Positions 1 to 10,766 of a stretch of 64,000 nucleotides of DNA are shown one piece after another. Source of the stretch: Lactarius indigo. Taxonomy: Eukaryota > Basidiomycota > Agaricomycetes > Russulales > Russulaceae. The stretch is taken from the NCBI GenBank assembly GCA_025766275.1, contig JAFKAC010000044.1, positions 409,169 to 473,168 of the forward strand. The letters are read 5' to 3'. Positions within the stretch are counted from its first letter, which is position 1. Each line of letters begins with the position of its first letter. The translations under genes were made by a program, and so were the position numbers. The notes under the pieces were generated by a model. That model did not search any database, was not told the origin of the DNA, and saw nothing but the letters and a program-made list of their open reading frames with translations.

Positions 1-279
1 CACTCACATCCTGGACAGCCGAGTACAGCCGTTGTCAGCAGGCTCAAAACACAATGAGCCACGGCAGCCACTTACCAACTGGAGAGCCGAGGACAGGCAT
101 TGTCAGCAAGCTCGACACATAGCGACACACAGCACACACTCACTTGCTGGAGAGCCGAGGACGGGTGTCATCAGCACGCTCAAAACTGTGGGTAAGGGCT
201 AACACTCACCCACTAGTAGTTAAGTGGCGTCAAAGATCATGAATCCTTCACCACAAGTTATAATATTATTAATACTTAC
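1..279 (-). other. tandem intron-like units separated by single codons
   Basis: Read on the reverse strand, the GTPase exon ending at 280 is followed by a GTAAGT donor. Four acceptor-like sites then follow, each with exactly three bases before the next donor. The three-base spacers are TGG (210-212), CAA (144-146), TTG (76-78) and GAT (8-10). Donors are GTGAGTG, GTGAGTG, GTAAGTG and GTGAGTG; acceptors are CTAG, then CTCCAG twice, then GTCCAG. The three units nearest the left edge lie about 66-68 bp apart, are clearly copies of one another, and keep a GCTGA(C/T) branch-point-like word about 25 bases before the acceptor. All reading frames across the units contain stops, so they are not plain coding repeats. 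This could be a chain of single-codon microexons, or a repeat-filled 3' region with cryptic splice sites. The window ends inside it. Confidence 0.45.
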
Positions 280-1432
280 CCAGATGCGTGGAAACGACCT
301 AAGACATTCCCGAATTACATCTTCGACTTTGGTGCTATTGTACGAACGGACACTGTAATGCTTGTTATTATCGACGTTCACTTTGCTCCTTCATTTGGCA
401 CACTCACCGCTTCAAAGCTGATTTAACACTCAATTCTAAGTTACCCCTTTGCACCGCCAAAAGCATCAATCCGACGATGTCATCATTCAATGCTGCAGCT
501 GTCGTCTCAATAAGCTTATCGCAGCCTATATTTTGCTTGTGCATTTCTTCCCAAAAGCGTTAGCACTGATTCCATATTTGCATTCAACTCACTTTCTAAT
601 CGCACGAATCTAACACCATCATCGAGGGCGCGCAGGTAGTGCTCTTCAAATTGTTTCTTCGCCACATCAGATATATTGTCATCCGGGCTTCCGAAATCCT
701 CCACATGAATTTGGACATTTCGTAGGAATTGATCATATTTTGTAAATACAGCAATGACAGGGACTGAAAACGATTTTATTCATAGTCACGAACATCCGTA
801 ATGACGCACCATTTCCGTCAGGACAGATGTTCTTGAAAAACTTCAGATCGAGTTGTGGTCGTTGGTTGTCCATTGGGACACAGTACCTTAAAATAATATG
901 ATCGTCAGTTGGCGTAGTCGTGAACACTCGAGAGTTCAAACCATATTGCATGCAATCTGTTTCGCAGTCGCCTTTCTCCACACTTGCGTCGAATGAACTC
1001 TTGCAGGACCATGAGTTCCTCGCCGCTACCAGACTCAATACCGCAAGAGTCATGGAAAACGTAGCCCTTATGATTGGAGAACACGAGTTCGTCATCAATC
1101 CTGTGCTCGCCTCGCTAACTCCATGTTTAGAGGCAACCAAAGAGAAGCACTATTATCACTAACATCCATGGACGGGTCGAGTCTAACCTAATCGGAAGTG
1201 AGATCGCATTCACAGACGAAAAGGTTGGACTACGTACCTCCTCCCTTCCTCGATAAATGACAGGGCTCTCTGTGGTTTCACATATTCTCTGAAGAATGGA
1301 TGTCTTCCCCGCATTTGCCCTTCCTATAATAAGTACTCGGAACTGGACTTCTGGAATTCGACGACGGTGTTGCTTGATGACGGTGTTTGAGAAGGTGGGC
1401 CAAGGGCCAAGAACGCGAGTGGCCCCTGCCAA
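280..1432 (-). CDS. small G-domain GTPase, multi-exon, 5' start not resolved
   Basis: P-loop GTPase of the fungal G-domain family. Exons that stay in frame are 1238-1432 (and upstream), 1164-1187, 942-1114, 810-886, 593-763, 408-546 and 280-352. The G1 loop GRANAGKTS lies in the first exon, a switch-like HDSCG in the third, and the G4 motif TKYD in the fifth. The 24-base exon at 1164-1187 encodes eight residues and is also present in the paralogue at 22467. No stops or frameshifts are seen in the exons traced. A strong GTGAGTG donor at 401-407 shows that the apparent stop at 404 is intronic; the gene continues through 280-352 and perhaps into the single-codon chain at the left edge. The first exon probably begins upstream of 1432. 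The substrate is guanine nucleotide by family; the cellular role is unknown. Confidence 0.75.
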
Positions 1433-1679
1433 CTATAGGAAGAGTTCAACGGCTTTCTGGCACCAGGGAATAACCAAATACACACGGGTTCAGGTTTCCC
1501 GTACACAAAAGTTACGGTAACGCGACGGTTGCTACTATCTGTGAAGCCTCTCAGTATGAGGTGGAGTGTACTAGGAACAAGAGATCCCCACCTTCCAGAC
1601 TGGCGACCTCTGAGTCTCCGAGTATGTATGGCTCAAACTCAACCGAAATCTCAGCAACTTTTTTTTTGGAAAGCGCTCG

Positions 1680-1990
1680 CTGGATTATCAACGTAGCACT
1701 GGTGTAGGTCCTGACATGGCTGTGCAGAAAAAATTAGCATTTGATGGTGAGGGAAAATACAACGAACATCATGGGCTTCCAGCAAACACGAGTGTCGTTC
1801 TTGAATTTGTTAGACTTGTATTTGACACCGGCATTGTCCTTGAAAACGAGTTCGAGGTCGGATGTAGGACGTGTCCCGATAAAACCGATAGATATTTCTA
1901 CGCAAATATCAATTTTGCTCAGGAACAATGATGGAACCTATATACCTTTCAAATTAATATATCTGTACGTGAACCGGTCAGCTTATTCTT
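1680..1990 (-). other. C2-like exon fragment upstream of the GTPase
   Basis: A reverse-strand open stretch resembles a C2 beta-sandwich segment (TSDLELVFKDN, then a KYKSNKFKNDT strand, then a SLTIK strand). Comparable N-terminal modules precede the G domain in the gene at 19211-22195, so this could be an upstream exon of the GTPase at 280-1432. I could not trace a continuous spliced frame between the two. It may be a remnant. Confidence 0.3.
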
Positions 1991-2640
1991 AAGTGGACGC
2001 TGTTCGACTAACTGATCTTGATCGTCCATATCAGTTAAAGATCGTGAATTCGATTCCATCCCAAGATATAACGAATTTGATTTTCCAATCTTGATGAAGT
2101 GAAGATGGGCGTAGGAGCGACGGATGGAAGTAGACAGACAGAAGAAAGTCGTGAGATACACGTACGTGTGAAAACAGCGCCACTGAAGCGCCCGCAGTTC
2201 TATTCCCACTTTCTCGTCCGTGAGATCGCGTGAGAACCCGCCAAACTGCCTGGAACCGTCAACTCTCCGACGACACAGGGTAGTCGACTACGCCTATTGG
2301 ATATACTTGTTGGACGTCGGGGTTCCTTTTTAATATCTTTCTCATTACTCTCGTTTGCACAAATTCGTCAGAGACAGTCAGTTCAACAAATCGACCTTGT
2401 CACCCTCAACAGCCCGGGAAAAACTCCAAAAGACAAACCAAGCCTACCTCTTAAATGGCGTAAGTACCCAATTATAAGATATCCGTCTGGCTCAAAACTC
2501 GAAAAGGATCTAGGTGCCCCCCTCCCCCCCCCTTGCCTGCCGATCTCAGGGTAAGCAATGCAGAGAAATCACCATCCCCTCTATCTTGCTCGCCGACCCG
2601 GACACTGATCACTTTTTCCCAGTCTCCACCGCGTAACCTG
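1991..2640. other. no gene recognised
   Basis: Only short unconvincing ORFs are present. A C-rich run lies near 2518-2532. I see nothing else supportable. Confidence 0.4.
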
Positions 2641-2859
2641 CGTCGTGAAGACGCAACGACCTCAAGCCCAGATTCTTGTCGCTCGTGTAGCTAGCGGCTT
2701 TCCCCTCCATGCGCAATGCCCTATCTGTTGCGTCGGAGCTAGGACCTCCCAGGAGCGCCAACACGAAGGAATACTGTAGTTGTGGTAGCCATTCTACATC
2801 CATGAGCTCGCCACGGGATTTCTCGTGCCTGACGCCCACGGTCCGATTGGATTTCGCAG

Positions 2860-3230
2860 CTGGCCAGTCGAAGATGTCCGGGCACGAGGTGGAGGGAAAG
2901 CGGTTCGGTTCGGGCTTGATTGGTACGTGCTTTGCGCCTCCAATCAGCCCTTCTCTCTCGAATTCTCGGATAGACCTGGTGCCGCGTGAGAAATCACATA
3001 CCCGATTGGAGCTCCTCCGCCCCATGACCCTAACGTTACGCCCCCGCTTCCCGACCCGATACCAGCACACGAATTTCCCTTGGCACTGCACCAGCGCACT
3101 CCTCCGCCTTTCCATGGTATACAGGCCAAGCGGGGGCACGTTCGAACTGGTTCCGGTGGACAGCGATCAAGCCGATCAGATTGGGCGAAATTTGTTTTCG
3201 GCGCAATACAGTAATTTCTCAATGATCTGA
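2860..3230 (+). pseudogene. degenerate nucleolar GTPase remnant (Nug1/GNL3-like), copy 1
   Basis: The frame at about 2885-2930 reads EVEGKRFGSGLI, followed by a GTACGT donor, an intron-sized gap and an acceptor (TCGGATAG), then DLVPRE. This matches the GKRL-FVLNKI|DLVPRE region around the G4 motif of circularly permuted nucleolar GTPases (Nug1/GNL3 family, 60S ribosome assembly). Here the NKxD asparagine-lysine is lost. Further on, LLRLSMVYRPSGGT resembles the linker before the P-loop, but no P-loop follows. A second copy at 11430-12300 is alignable at DNA level (shared GATAGACC and TTGGCACTGCACC blocks). I read it as a decayed fragment. Confidence 0.5.
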
Positions 3231-3640
3231 TCCGATCTATCTCCCACCAGCATCAGCATGTGCTTATGTGTGTTATTTATTGACACTTACTTGCTACAAG
3301 ACCCTATCGCAGTCATTATACCGTACTTAGCAACTATTTTCAGGTAGAAGAGTGAAGCACACGATTCAGGACAGTTTAGACCAGGTAATGAATTGCTGAG
3401 TACGTGTCATGTGTTATGTACACGGTGGGAGTAACGTGATGTACTGTATTTACGACGGAACTAGATATTATGCGAGGATATCGGGTAGCGATCATGCAGC
3501 GATCAAATAAAGAGAGACTGTCTGGATGGAGACCCGTGCCCATCTCTTCCAAGAAAAAATGGTCAAGTTGTAATGAGCGTGGTTATCGAATGAGGGGGAT
3601 ATACACGCAAGAAAACGATGAACATACATGAGCTTAGTTC
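3231..3640. other. intergenic, nothing recognised
   Basis: No ORF or RNA gene is supportable. It contains one TACTGTA word near 3442. Confidence 0.4.
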
Positions 3641-4640
3641 ACGCGTACCCTCCAACTTGGCAGCCCCGGTCGCCAAAGTGGCCCGGAGGCGGAGCGTACG
3701 AAGTGAATGCCCGTTCGGCAATAGCGAGGCGACTTGCCTTGTATAGCACTTGCAGCGAGACCTAGTACCGATCAGTCAGAGACAAGTGGTATAGAGAAGG
3801 GCAGCAAACGCGTACCTCATCTGAAGCGCCATCCAGGCCCAGTTCATCTCAAGCCCCACGCCTGTATTTCCCAACGCGCCCAATAACCGCCCGCGCATAT
3901 GCACGTCCACGTCGGGCGCAAGAACGAGCACGAGCTCCTTCAGTGCGCCGCAGAGCGCGCCAAACAGCGCCGCGGGGCGAAGGCCGTCGTACAGCGTGCT
4001 CGCCATGAGCAGCGTCACGCGGAGGAGCGGTCGGCCAGGAGCGACTGCCAAGGCGAGGCCAGGACTGCTGTTGAGTACGGCAAGGCGTGGCACGGCGGCG
4101 GGTGGAACTTCGTGCGCTGCAGGGGGCACACCGACGAAATGAGGCAGCGCGAGGTGGGTAATACGCGCACGCGCGGGTGCGGTGAGAAAGTCGTCGTCAT
4201 CGAACGCGTAGGGAAGCGTACCGGTGAGGAGCGTAAGACGTGTAAGCGTGCCTGGCGTCGCGGAGAGTAACTCCGCGTCGAAGGCCGGCAGGGTCAGCGC
4301 CGAGAACGCGCGCATGGCGCAGAGCGCCAGGGCTAGCACAAGCACGAAGGACAGGCCATGCGCGGGCGGGTAAGCGCGCGAACCTCATCACGAGCGCCGC
4401 GAGGTGTGGCCCGCCCGCTAGCCGCGCGACGCACGCGTCAGCGTCGTCAGCGGATAGCTCCAGCTGCGCGGCAGCGCTGAAGCGTTTCGAGACCCGGTCG
4501 AGGACGGGCAGCCGAGATCGCGGGACGTGAGTCAAGACGAATGAGAGTGGAACTGGAGGGTTCTGGTGCACCTGCTGTTGGGCAAGCCGTGGGCTGCGTG
4601 GCTAGAATACCTATGGGGTAGACACTATGATACACTGGGA
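3640..4640 (-). CDS. F-box/leucine-rich-repeat-like protein, model incomplete
   Basis: GC-rich reverse-strand coding region. Its N-terminal part contains LSFVLTHVPRSRLPVLDRVS, typical of the F-box-like segment of basidiomycete F-box/LRR proteins. Hydrophobic leucine-rich stretches follow (for example LTRLTLLTGTLP and ALKELVLVLAP). Frame changes near 4340-4390 and the donor GTACGC near 3817 indicate introns. A last exon around 3650-3745 carries an LRR-like segment (HSLRTLRLRA). By family the protein would be a substrate receptor for an SCF ubiquitin ligase. The start codon and exact exon borders are unresolved, and it could be a partly decayed copy. Confidence 0.5.
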
Positions 4641-5228
4641 CGGTGGTGGTGAAGATGCGGGCATGAACTCAGTCGGGGAGTGCAGGGATGCGGGTGAGCT
4701 GAGTGTGTGGGTACGGGCGAGGTGCGTTTGGAAGGAGGACCAGGCGCCGGGCAGGACGGTGTGTGTTGGTACGCTCAGGAATATCTCGACATGCGTGGGA
4801 AGGAAGGCGAGACGAGCGAATCGGTTCAGGCCATGTCGAGCTCGGAAATAATGCTGGCGCGTCGCCGAAGGCTGCTGAGAAGACGGATATCTGGAGATGG
4901 GGGCAATGGCAAGCGGCTAGGAGAACGGGGCCACGGGACACTGGAGGTGGCCTTGGAAGAGGGGCGTCCCCTTCCCCTGCGGAAATGCAATATGGAAGTA
5001 ATGGTCGTCATCCGGGATATCGAGATGGAGGATTGGGATGTCGGTCGACGAGATTGTAGATGGTGAGTGCATGAGACTGTGCGTGTCACGCATTCTTCAA
5101 CGGTTTATACAGTACTCCAAGGTCGACATATAGACTCGGAGCTGCTGTCTCGGAATAGACATATTTGATAATTGTTATATTACATGATTACTGTATTTAT
5201 GAATAATATCGAGGAGGTAGGACCAACA
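4641..5228. other. intergenic, upstream of the F-box-like gene
   Basis: GC-rich with overlapping long ORFs in several frames, none of which resembles a known family. Probably the 5' region of the reverse-strand F-box-like gene. Confidence 0.35.
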
Positions 5229-5239
5229 CCCGATGACAG
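5229..5239 (+). repeat. target-site duplication of the MULE, left copy
   Basis: The 11-base sequence CCCGATGACAG directly abuts the left terminal inverted repeat and occurs again at 10919-10929 directly outside the right one. An 11-bp duplication is within the size expected for Mutator-like elements (8-11 bp). Confidence 0.85.
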
Positions 5240-5473
5240 CAGTCCTAGCTCACCCCCCCCCCTAACACGTCACATGACATCACGTGACTCATCGCGCGCA
5301 CAAACTCGGACCTTAACTTGCCATATAACATTTTGGGAAATTAATTATGTAATTAAGTCACGTGACCAGTACATGAAAAGTAGTACACAATGTACACGAC
5401 GCGATTTGAATCCCCGATTCCCCAAATGCCCCCCACCTCAAATGACGACTTTGCCCCCCTGCCCGAGAGCCAG
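5240..5473 (+). repeat. left terminal inverted repeat of the MULE
   Basis: About 234 bp that reads as the near-exact reverse complement of 10683-10918. It includes a C10-like run, the palindromic CACGTGAC words and AATTAATTATGTAATTAAG. It contains the same ATG and first ~28 codons as the transposase gene, reading inward on the + strand. After the repeat ends, that frame closes quickly at 5494. Confidence 0.9.
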
Positions 5474-5494
5474 CCACTTGGCCTGATTGATTGA
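5390..5494 (+). other. 34-codon ORF started by the left inverted repeat
   Basis: The left inverted repeat carries the transposase start and N-terminal codons (MYTTRFESPIPQMPP and on). It runs into unique element DNA and stops after six further residues. It is a by-product of having the coding start inside the repeat. Whether it is expressed is unknown. Confidence 0.4.
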
Positions 5495-5841
5495 TTAAGG
5501 TGTCCTTGTGCGCTTTATGAATTTAATTTTTTTGTTTTGTTTTTTTTGGAAAGCAGTGGGGTGAGTTCGTATCGGGCCGGGCCGCAGCGCGGCGAAATGC
5601 TAAGTCGATAGATAATTATGGAGCTTGGCCCCTTCATGTTCGCCCCACGCATTCGCCTTGCTGCTGCCTCGCTCTCTTGCCTCTCACCGACCCCCACCGC
5701 CCTCTCACTCCCTCAACAATTCTGTGGTGATTAAATTAGAGCAGTGACGAGGCTGAGAAGTGGAGAGAGAGAAGCAGCAGGTGAGTAAGATCTCTGCCCT
5801 GGTTTCGGTGTCTGACTACGTCTTGTATTCTTCCAACGCAC

Positions 5842-6160
5842 GTCAACGAGCCACGTTCACTACGACTTCGCTGGCCCAGGTCCATATCCCACCGTTGTTC
5901 TCTCATGACTCACCGCTGTTGCTGCACTGTCGCATTCACTACGAGTTCGCTGGCCCAGGTCCATACCCCACCGTTGTTCTCTCATGACTTACCTCTGTCA
6001 CTGCACTGTCGCGTTCGCCACGACTTCGCTGGCCCAGGTCCATACCCCACCATTGTTCTCTCACGACTCACCGCTGCCGCTGCACTGTCGCGTTCACTAC
6101 GAGTTCGCTGGCCCAGGTCCATACCCCACCGTTGTTCTCCCACGGGCTACCGCTGCAATA
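5842..6160 (+). repeat. 79-bp minisatellite, about four units
   Basis: The word CTGGCCCAGG recurs at 5871, 5950, 6029 and 6108, an exact 79-bp period. Units share GTCCATACCCCACCGTTGTTCTC-type sequence and differ at a few positions. Since 79 is not a multiple of three, the open frames across it rotate and are unlikely to be genuine genes. It lies inside the MULE, beyond the 3' end of the transposase. Confidence 0.85.
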
Positions 6161-6337
6161 TTCTTACCCGGTGCGGATATCAGTAAGTCCCTTTGCGTCC
6201 CTCTTCTGAGTGACGCTCCTGTCGTTCTCACCCCGCCCATCAAATGCCCTTCCTCGCCCCTCGATAGTCGATACCTCGCCGGCATTGTCTATCTCAAACC
6301 CCTCCCGGTGCTGTCGCCCCCTCGGCCGTTCTCCTTC

Positions 6338-6735
6338 TCAGTCCAAAGGCCGCTCACGGTCAATTTGCGTACGTGACACATTGCCTGGCAATCACGTACT
6401 TTTTAATCATCTCTTTCTAGTCTCTTTCGTTGCTCGTTCGATTCCCCTTCGAACCAGAGACCGCTCATGGTCATTTTACGTATGTGATACGCTGCCTGGT
6501 AATCACGTACTCTTTAATTATCTTTTCCTTTTCTTTTCTAGTCTCTTTCGTCGTTTGCTGGACTCCCCTTCAAACCAAAGACCGCTCATGGTCAATTTGC
6601 GTACGTGACACGCTGCCTGGTAATCACGTACTCTCTAATTATCTCTTTCTCTTTCTTTTCTAGTCTCTTTTGTCGTTCGCTGGACTCCCCTTCAAACCAA
6701 AGACCGCTCACGGTCAATTTGCATCCGTGACACTT
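6338..6735 (+). repeat. 111-122 bp minisatellite, four units
   Basis: CCGCTCA(C/T)GGTC recurs at 6350, 6461, 6582 and 6704, spacings of 111, 121 and 122 bp. Each unit holds a GTACGTGA-like word and a pyrimidine-rich TTTCTTTTCTAG stretch. Those resemble an intron donor and acceptor, but no coding sequence is associated. It lies inside the MULE. Confidence 0.8.
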
Positions 6736-7049
6736 ATATTACTTTACTCTTCGAGAGTTCATAGGACTTGGCGTACTATTGTTTATTCCATTATCTTTTC
6801 TTTTCTTTTTTCTTTGTGGGCTCACGGGACTTAGCGTACTATTGTTTATTCATGGGGAGCAGGGTCTTGTCGCATTATGCCCACGCTTGTCTCATCCCGT
6901 ACAAGTAACTTACGTGTCGTTCACCGTGTGCCGTGTTATGAGTCAAGTAATTTCAGCCGCGGGTATATTTATGACTAAAAATATGTCGGAGAACATCCGG
7001 CACATAAGGAAGTATACTGTATTACTTAAAATTTGAGCCATGTGTTGTA

Positions 7050-10000
7050 TCAGGTGTCGCGATCACGGCATGGACGTGATCGATAAAATAGTGCACTCGC
7101 GGTTGACCTTTCCCATGTCAACGGGGAGGCAACCCGACTTGAATTCAAACGTCTTTCTCGACTAAGACAGTTTTGCGCGAGCTTGAGGAACCCGGCACCC
7201 TCCTTTTCCAGCGTCCTCAAAAACCGGTGGTCTTGAAACTTGACTTGGTATTCGAGGCCGTCGCAGAATTCTCGGATGATGTGTATGTAATTTTCCATTT
7301 CTTCTTTAACTGTCTTTTTCTCAATGTTGCCTCCAGTATCGATCAGTGCGTCGTCGTCGTCGTCGTCGGACTGAGGACCCGAGTCGTCCACTTCGTTTCC
7401 GGCTGTGTTCAGTCGAGTATATACCTTATCGTCGCCATCGCCATCACTGGTCGTTGAACGATCTTCCTCGATTCTCGCTGCGGCCGTTGCAAGGGGCTTG
7501 AGGGAGGGATGGGACCAAAAAGGTGAGGTCCGGTTTCGTGTTACTTCGAGGAAAAACCGAGGGTCGACCGGGTGGAATTGCTGAACTAAATGCTTGCATA
7601 TCAGGAATCGACTCACGATGAAGTGTGGGCACGTGCAAACAAATCGTTTGACGTCCGGTCGGTATCTCTCGTTTAATGGCATTGTAATTGGTGTTCTCAT
7701 GGCTTTTTTCCACTCAGCCTTGAAGTCCTTTCTCCACTTAGGCAGTTCGCGAAAGCGGCCAATGTCGTTGAATACGACTTCGATTTTTCGGTAGTATGTC
7801 GGCGCGAGTTTCGTAAGCAAGACCCACGCGAGTAAGTCGAGGCGGGGCAGACTGAAATGGCTGAGATAGTCTTCCTTCACGCGCCGCCAACTACACAAGA
7901 TTCGAAAGGTGAGTAACACATTCTTGCTATCAAATAGAGGGTTGCTCATTACTCACTGTGCCTCGACAAACATTGTCGTTTTTAGGCATGGTATCTCCCT
8001 TGGGTCTGCGCTCCGTGCCCACAGCTCCCACCTCCCGCGCCGATACCAGTTTTCCCACAGGTAGGCCCATAAGTTCGGCAAGTCGTGGAAAACACAAAAC
8101 TGATATGTTTGCTTCACAGCCCATGCCTTAATCCCTTCGGGGGTCGGAGCCGAATACCCCGGGATAAGCGGGTGCACACAGAAATGGCGCTCCATCATAT
8201 CGACAATGGCTGCGCGTTGTTCGACCGGGCAAAAGGTGCGTTGTCCGGTCGCTGTCTCTTCGTCAGGGCCTGACTCAACTTCGACGATCGGACCAGGTTT
8301 ACGAATCATCGAAGCGGCGGGGATTCGGATTGTAAGTTTCTTATTTTCTTTTTCTTTTGTTTCCGCGACCTGAACCCCACCATCCCAAGCAGGACCGCGA
8401 GCCCGTGGACTGGGACAACCGCCAGCAAGTGTGGGCGCGCCTGCGTTATCCCCTACACCCACGGCATGACGCAAAAGGACTTCCGACGACACAAAGCGGC
8501 TGCTTGTAGGTGTGTCAGCTCCTGGCTTTTCTCCCACATCCGTGAGTGAACGCGCAGGAACCGGCAGCGATTCAGGGCGACCACATGCAAGTGGTCCATT
8601 CGCGCTTCCTCCTGGGCCCATGATTGAGTGTGCAATGGTGTTCAGCAGCGCGAGGCAGGCGTCGGTAAGTATTGGCCCACTCAGGTTCCCCTCCGCGTCC
8701 GTGTCTGATCGGGCATGTCTTTCTAGCAACTCGGGGCGGATGACGACAAGCGTCGACTTACCAGGGTTTCCTCCCATGCTCAAGATCGATCGTGCAAGGT
8801 TTTCCAGCACTGTTAGGTGAGTGACAGCAAGTGTCGGCTTGCCTGCGTTCCCTTCCACATCTGTATCTGAGTGTGCACATTTTTCAGCAGTTCGGGATGA
8901 GCGACGGCAAGTGTCGGCTCACCTGCTTTCCCTCCCACACCCTCAACCAAACGAGCAAGGTTCTCTGGTGATCCACGGCAACTGTTCGCGTTCTGAACAC
9001 CTTGGCTACCCTCTAGGTTTCGACTGCTCTGGCTTAGGGCGGGAATGCGAAGCTTAATAGAATTAGGACCTCCACTGGTCAGTGCTGTGTTCGCGTTCTT
9101 GCTTTGTACATCTCGCTCATGGATCTCTCCGGGAACACTTCCTTCACAGTCATTTGGATCCACGCGGCCGTAGGGTTTGAAGGTGAGGTCGATGAATGGG
9201 TATTCGCGTGCAGCCCGATGACCATTATATGGTGAGGTGGGTAGGTTTCCTTTAAGCCGCCTTTTGATTGCTTCACGCTGATGCCACCAACAGAGTTGGT
9301 GTTTTGCCTCTGGCCAAACACGTTGACTCGCACCAATTTCGGCCATGTCTTTGTCTGTGTGGACAAACTTCGGGAACACGCCGTATTCATCACGCAAGAT
9401 TGTTGCCCAAGCCTCTAGTGCCCTGGTACGTTTTTGGTCTTCTACTGAGGTAGCCGTCGTCAAGAGACAATATGACAGTGGGAATCCAGCATTGTCATAC
9501 TCTCCGAGGATGGTATATAGCTCGAGGTGTTTAGAATTCGTATTGTCTATTTTTTTTTTGTTAGCGCATCTATATCTGACGCTTGATGTGTTTCTTACAG
9601 GTAGCATCCATTCCGATTTCGACAATTGTTCCGCGAAGTGCCATCATTATCTTCGTCATCACCCATGCGACTTGCTCAACACCTTCCATTGCTGGAAGAT
9701 TAAGGATGGCCGCGTCGTCTTTGAGCTCTTCTAGAAGGGTTCTTACTGAAGGTAATTGTTGTGTACCTCGTTTCCAGAGTGTCTCGCTCATTGTTGTCCA
9801 GGCCGCGTGAACCTGATTAGTGGTTATCGACGGGTACGTGAATTGAACCTTTTTTGAGATTTCATTTGGGCATGACCACTCTATGTTTTCTCGTATCAGT
9901 GCAGCAGCTTCGGGGGGTAGTGCGACATCATAGTATGGTGTGTGTCCCATGTGGTGTTCAAGCCAGATGGTAATTGTGTGTGTATTTTCTTCGCTTTTCG

Positions 10001-10766
10001 GATTTGTGCGACATGATATATTCAACTTGCTTTTGCAGCTGTAGCGGTGCATGCCCACAGTGTCTCTGTGTTTTGCTCCTTCCTTCTGACTCGGTCGGGC
10101 CACCTGCTTTCCGTGTTTATCCTGGCAACACCAGTGTCGTGTTTTATGGCCATTTTTCAGTGATTGGTTATCTTTGACGCTATTCGGGTATGTTATTCTT
10201 TTTCTTTTAGCATTCGGAACTTCTCTCACGTGAAGCGGTAGCCAGTGGCCTTCCATATCTCATACGCAGTTGCTTGAACTTGGGCCCTATTGGAGATCAA
10301 TGGATCTGCGGGTAAGTCACAACTTCCATGAAAAAAAATCCAGTCAGTTGACTTGAATACGCTTTTTAGCTTCTTTAAGATTGCATCCTTGTCCTTAAAC
10401 TGGACAGGGACATTTTCCTAGGTAATTTGACGGGTAAGAGTCCTTTTAAAACACAGATAAGTTTCTACTCACTTTACTTGGCTCTGTATCACTTCCGACA
10501 TAGATGTATTCAATGGGGTTACTGCTGCCTGGAGCTACAGCTGGTGAGCGGTGTAGACCTTCATCTGCTTTCTCTCGTTTCCGCTTCTTTTGCATGCTAA
10601 GTTTGCTGATGCCTCGGCATTTCTCACAGGTCTTGTATTGGTAGCCAATTGGAAGGGCAGCCTTGCACTTTGATTGGGTACACTGGCTCTCGGGCAGGGG
10701 GGCGAAGTCGTCATTTGAGGTGGGGGGCATTTGGGGAATCGGGGATTCAAATCGTGTCGCGTACAT
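7050..10766 (-). CDS. MULE transposase, five exons, one frameshift
   Basis: DDE transposase of the Mutator superfamily. Exons are 10473-10766, 10230-10417, 9599-10179, 7957-9546 and 7050-7890, all joined by GT-AG introns. The N-terminus has a CxxxxC...CxxC zinc-ribbon-like segment (CKAALPIGYQYKTCEKC) and basic KKRKRE. The catalytic core shows the first D in EIGMDAT, the second in FVHTDKD, then CWWHQREAIKRRL. The third residue is E in MFVEAHW, restored by splicing exon 4 to exon 5. The C-terminus has a SWIM zinc finger (CTCPHF...CKHL). Between the second D and the E lies a block of 27-residue repeats, and in it, near 8870, the frame shifts by one base at an A-run (CTGAAAAATG). No usable intron explains the shift, so this copy is probably inactive. 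Confidence 0.85.
8400..8990 (-). repeat. 81-bp coding repeats inside the transposase
   Basis: About seven degenerate units of 27 codons with the pattern ENLARxxxxxGGxxGxPTL followed by a PELL-like end. Examples are ENLARSILSMGGNPG, ERHARSDTDAEG and NTIAHSIMGPGG. They lie between the second catalytic D and the third catalytic E, in the region that is normally an insertion domain in MULE transposases. The frameshift near 8870 falls in this array. Confidence 0.65.

Noticed and set aside
404..406. TGA as the stop codon of the first GTPase
   Set aside because: It overlaps a GTGAGTG donor, and splicing to an acceptor at 353-356 gives a continued open frame ending at another strong donor.
2609..3139. 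176-codon reverse-strand ORF
   Set aside because: It overlaps the nucleolar-GTPase remnant on the other strand and shows no family resemblance; it is open because of high GC.
5842..6160. CRISPR-like array
   Set aside because: The repeats are contiguous 79-bp units without unique spacers, in a eukaryotic transposon.
5760..6608. Several overlapping + strand ORFs rich in His, Pro and Ser
   Set aside because: They are frames through the 79-bp and ~120-bp minisatellites; the period is not a multiple of three and each ORF ends as the frame rotates.
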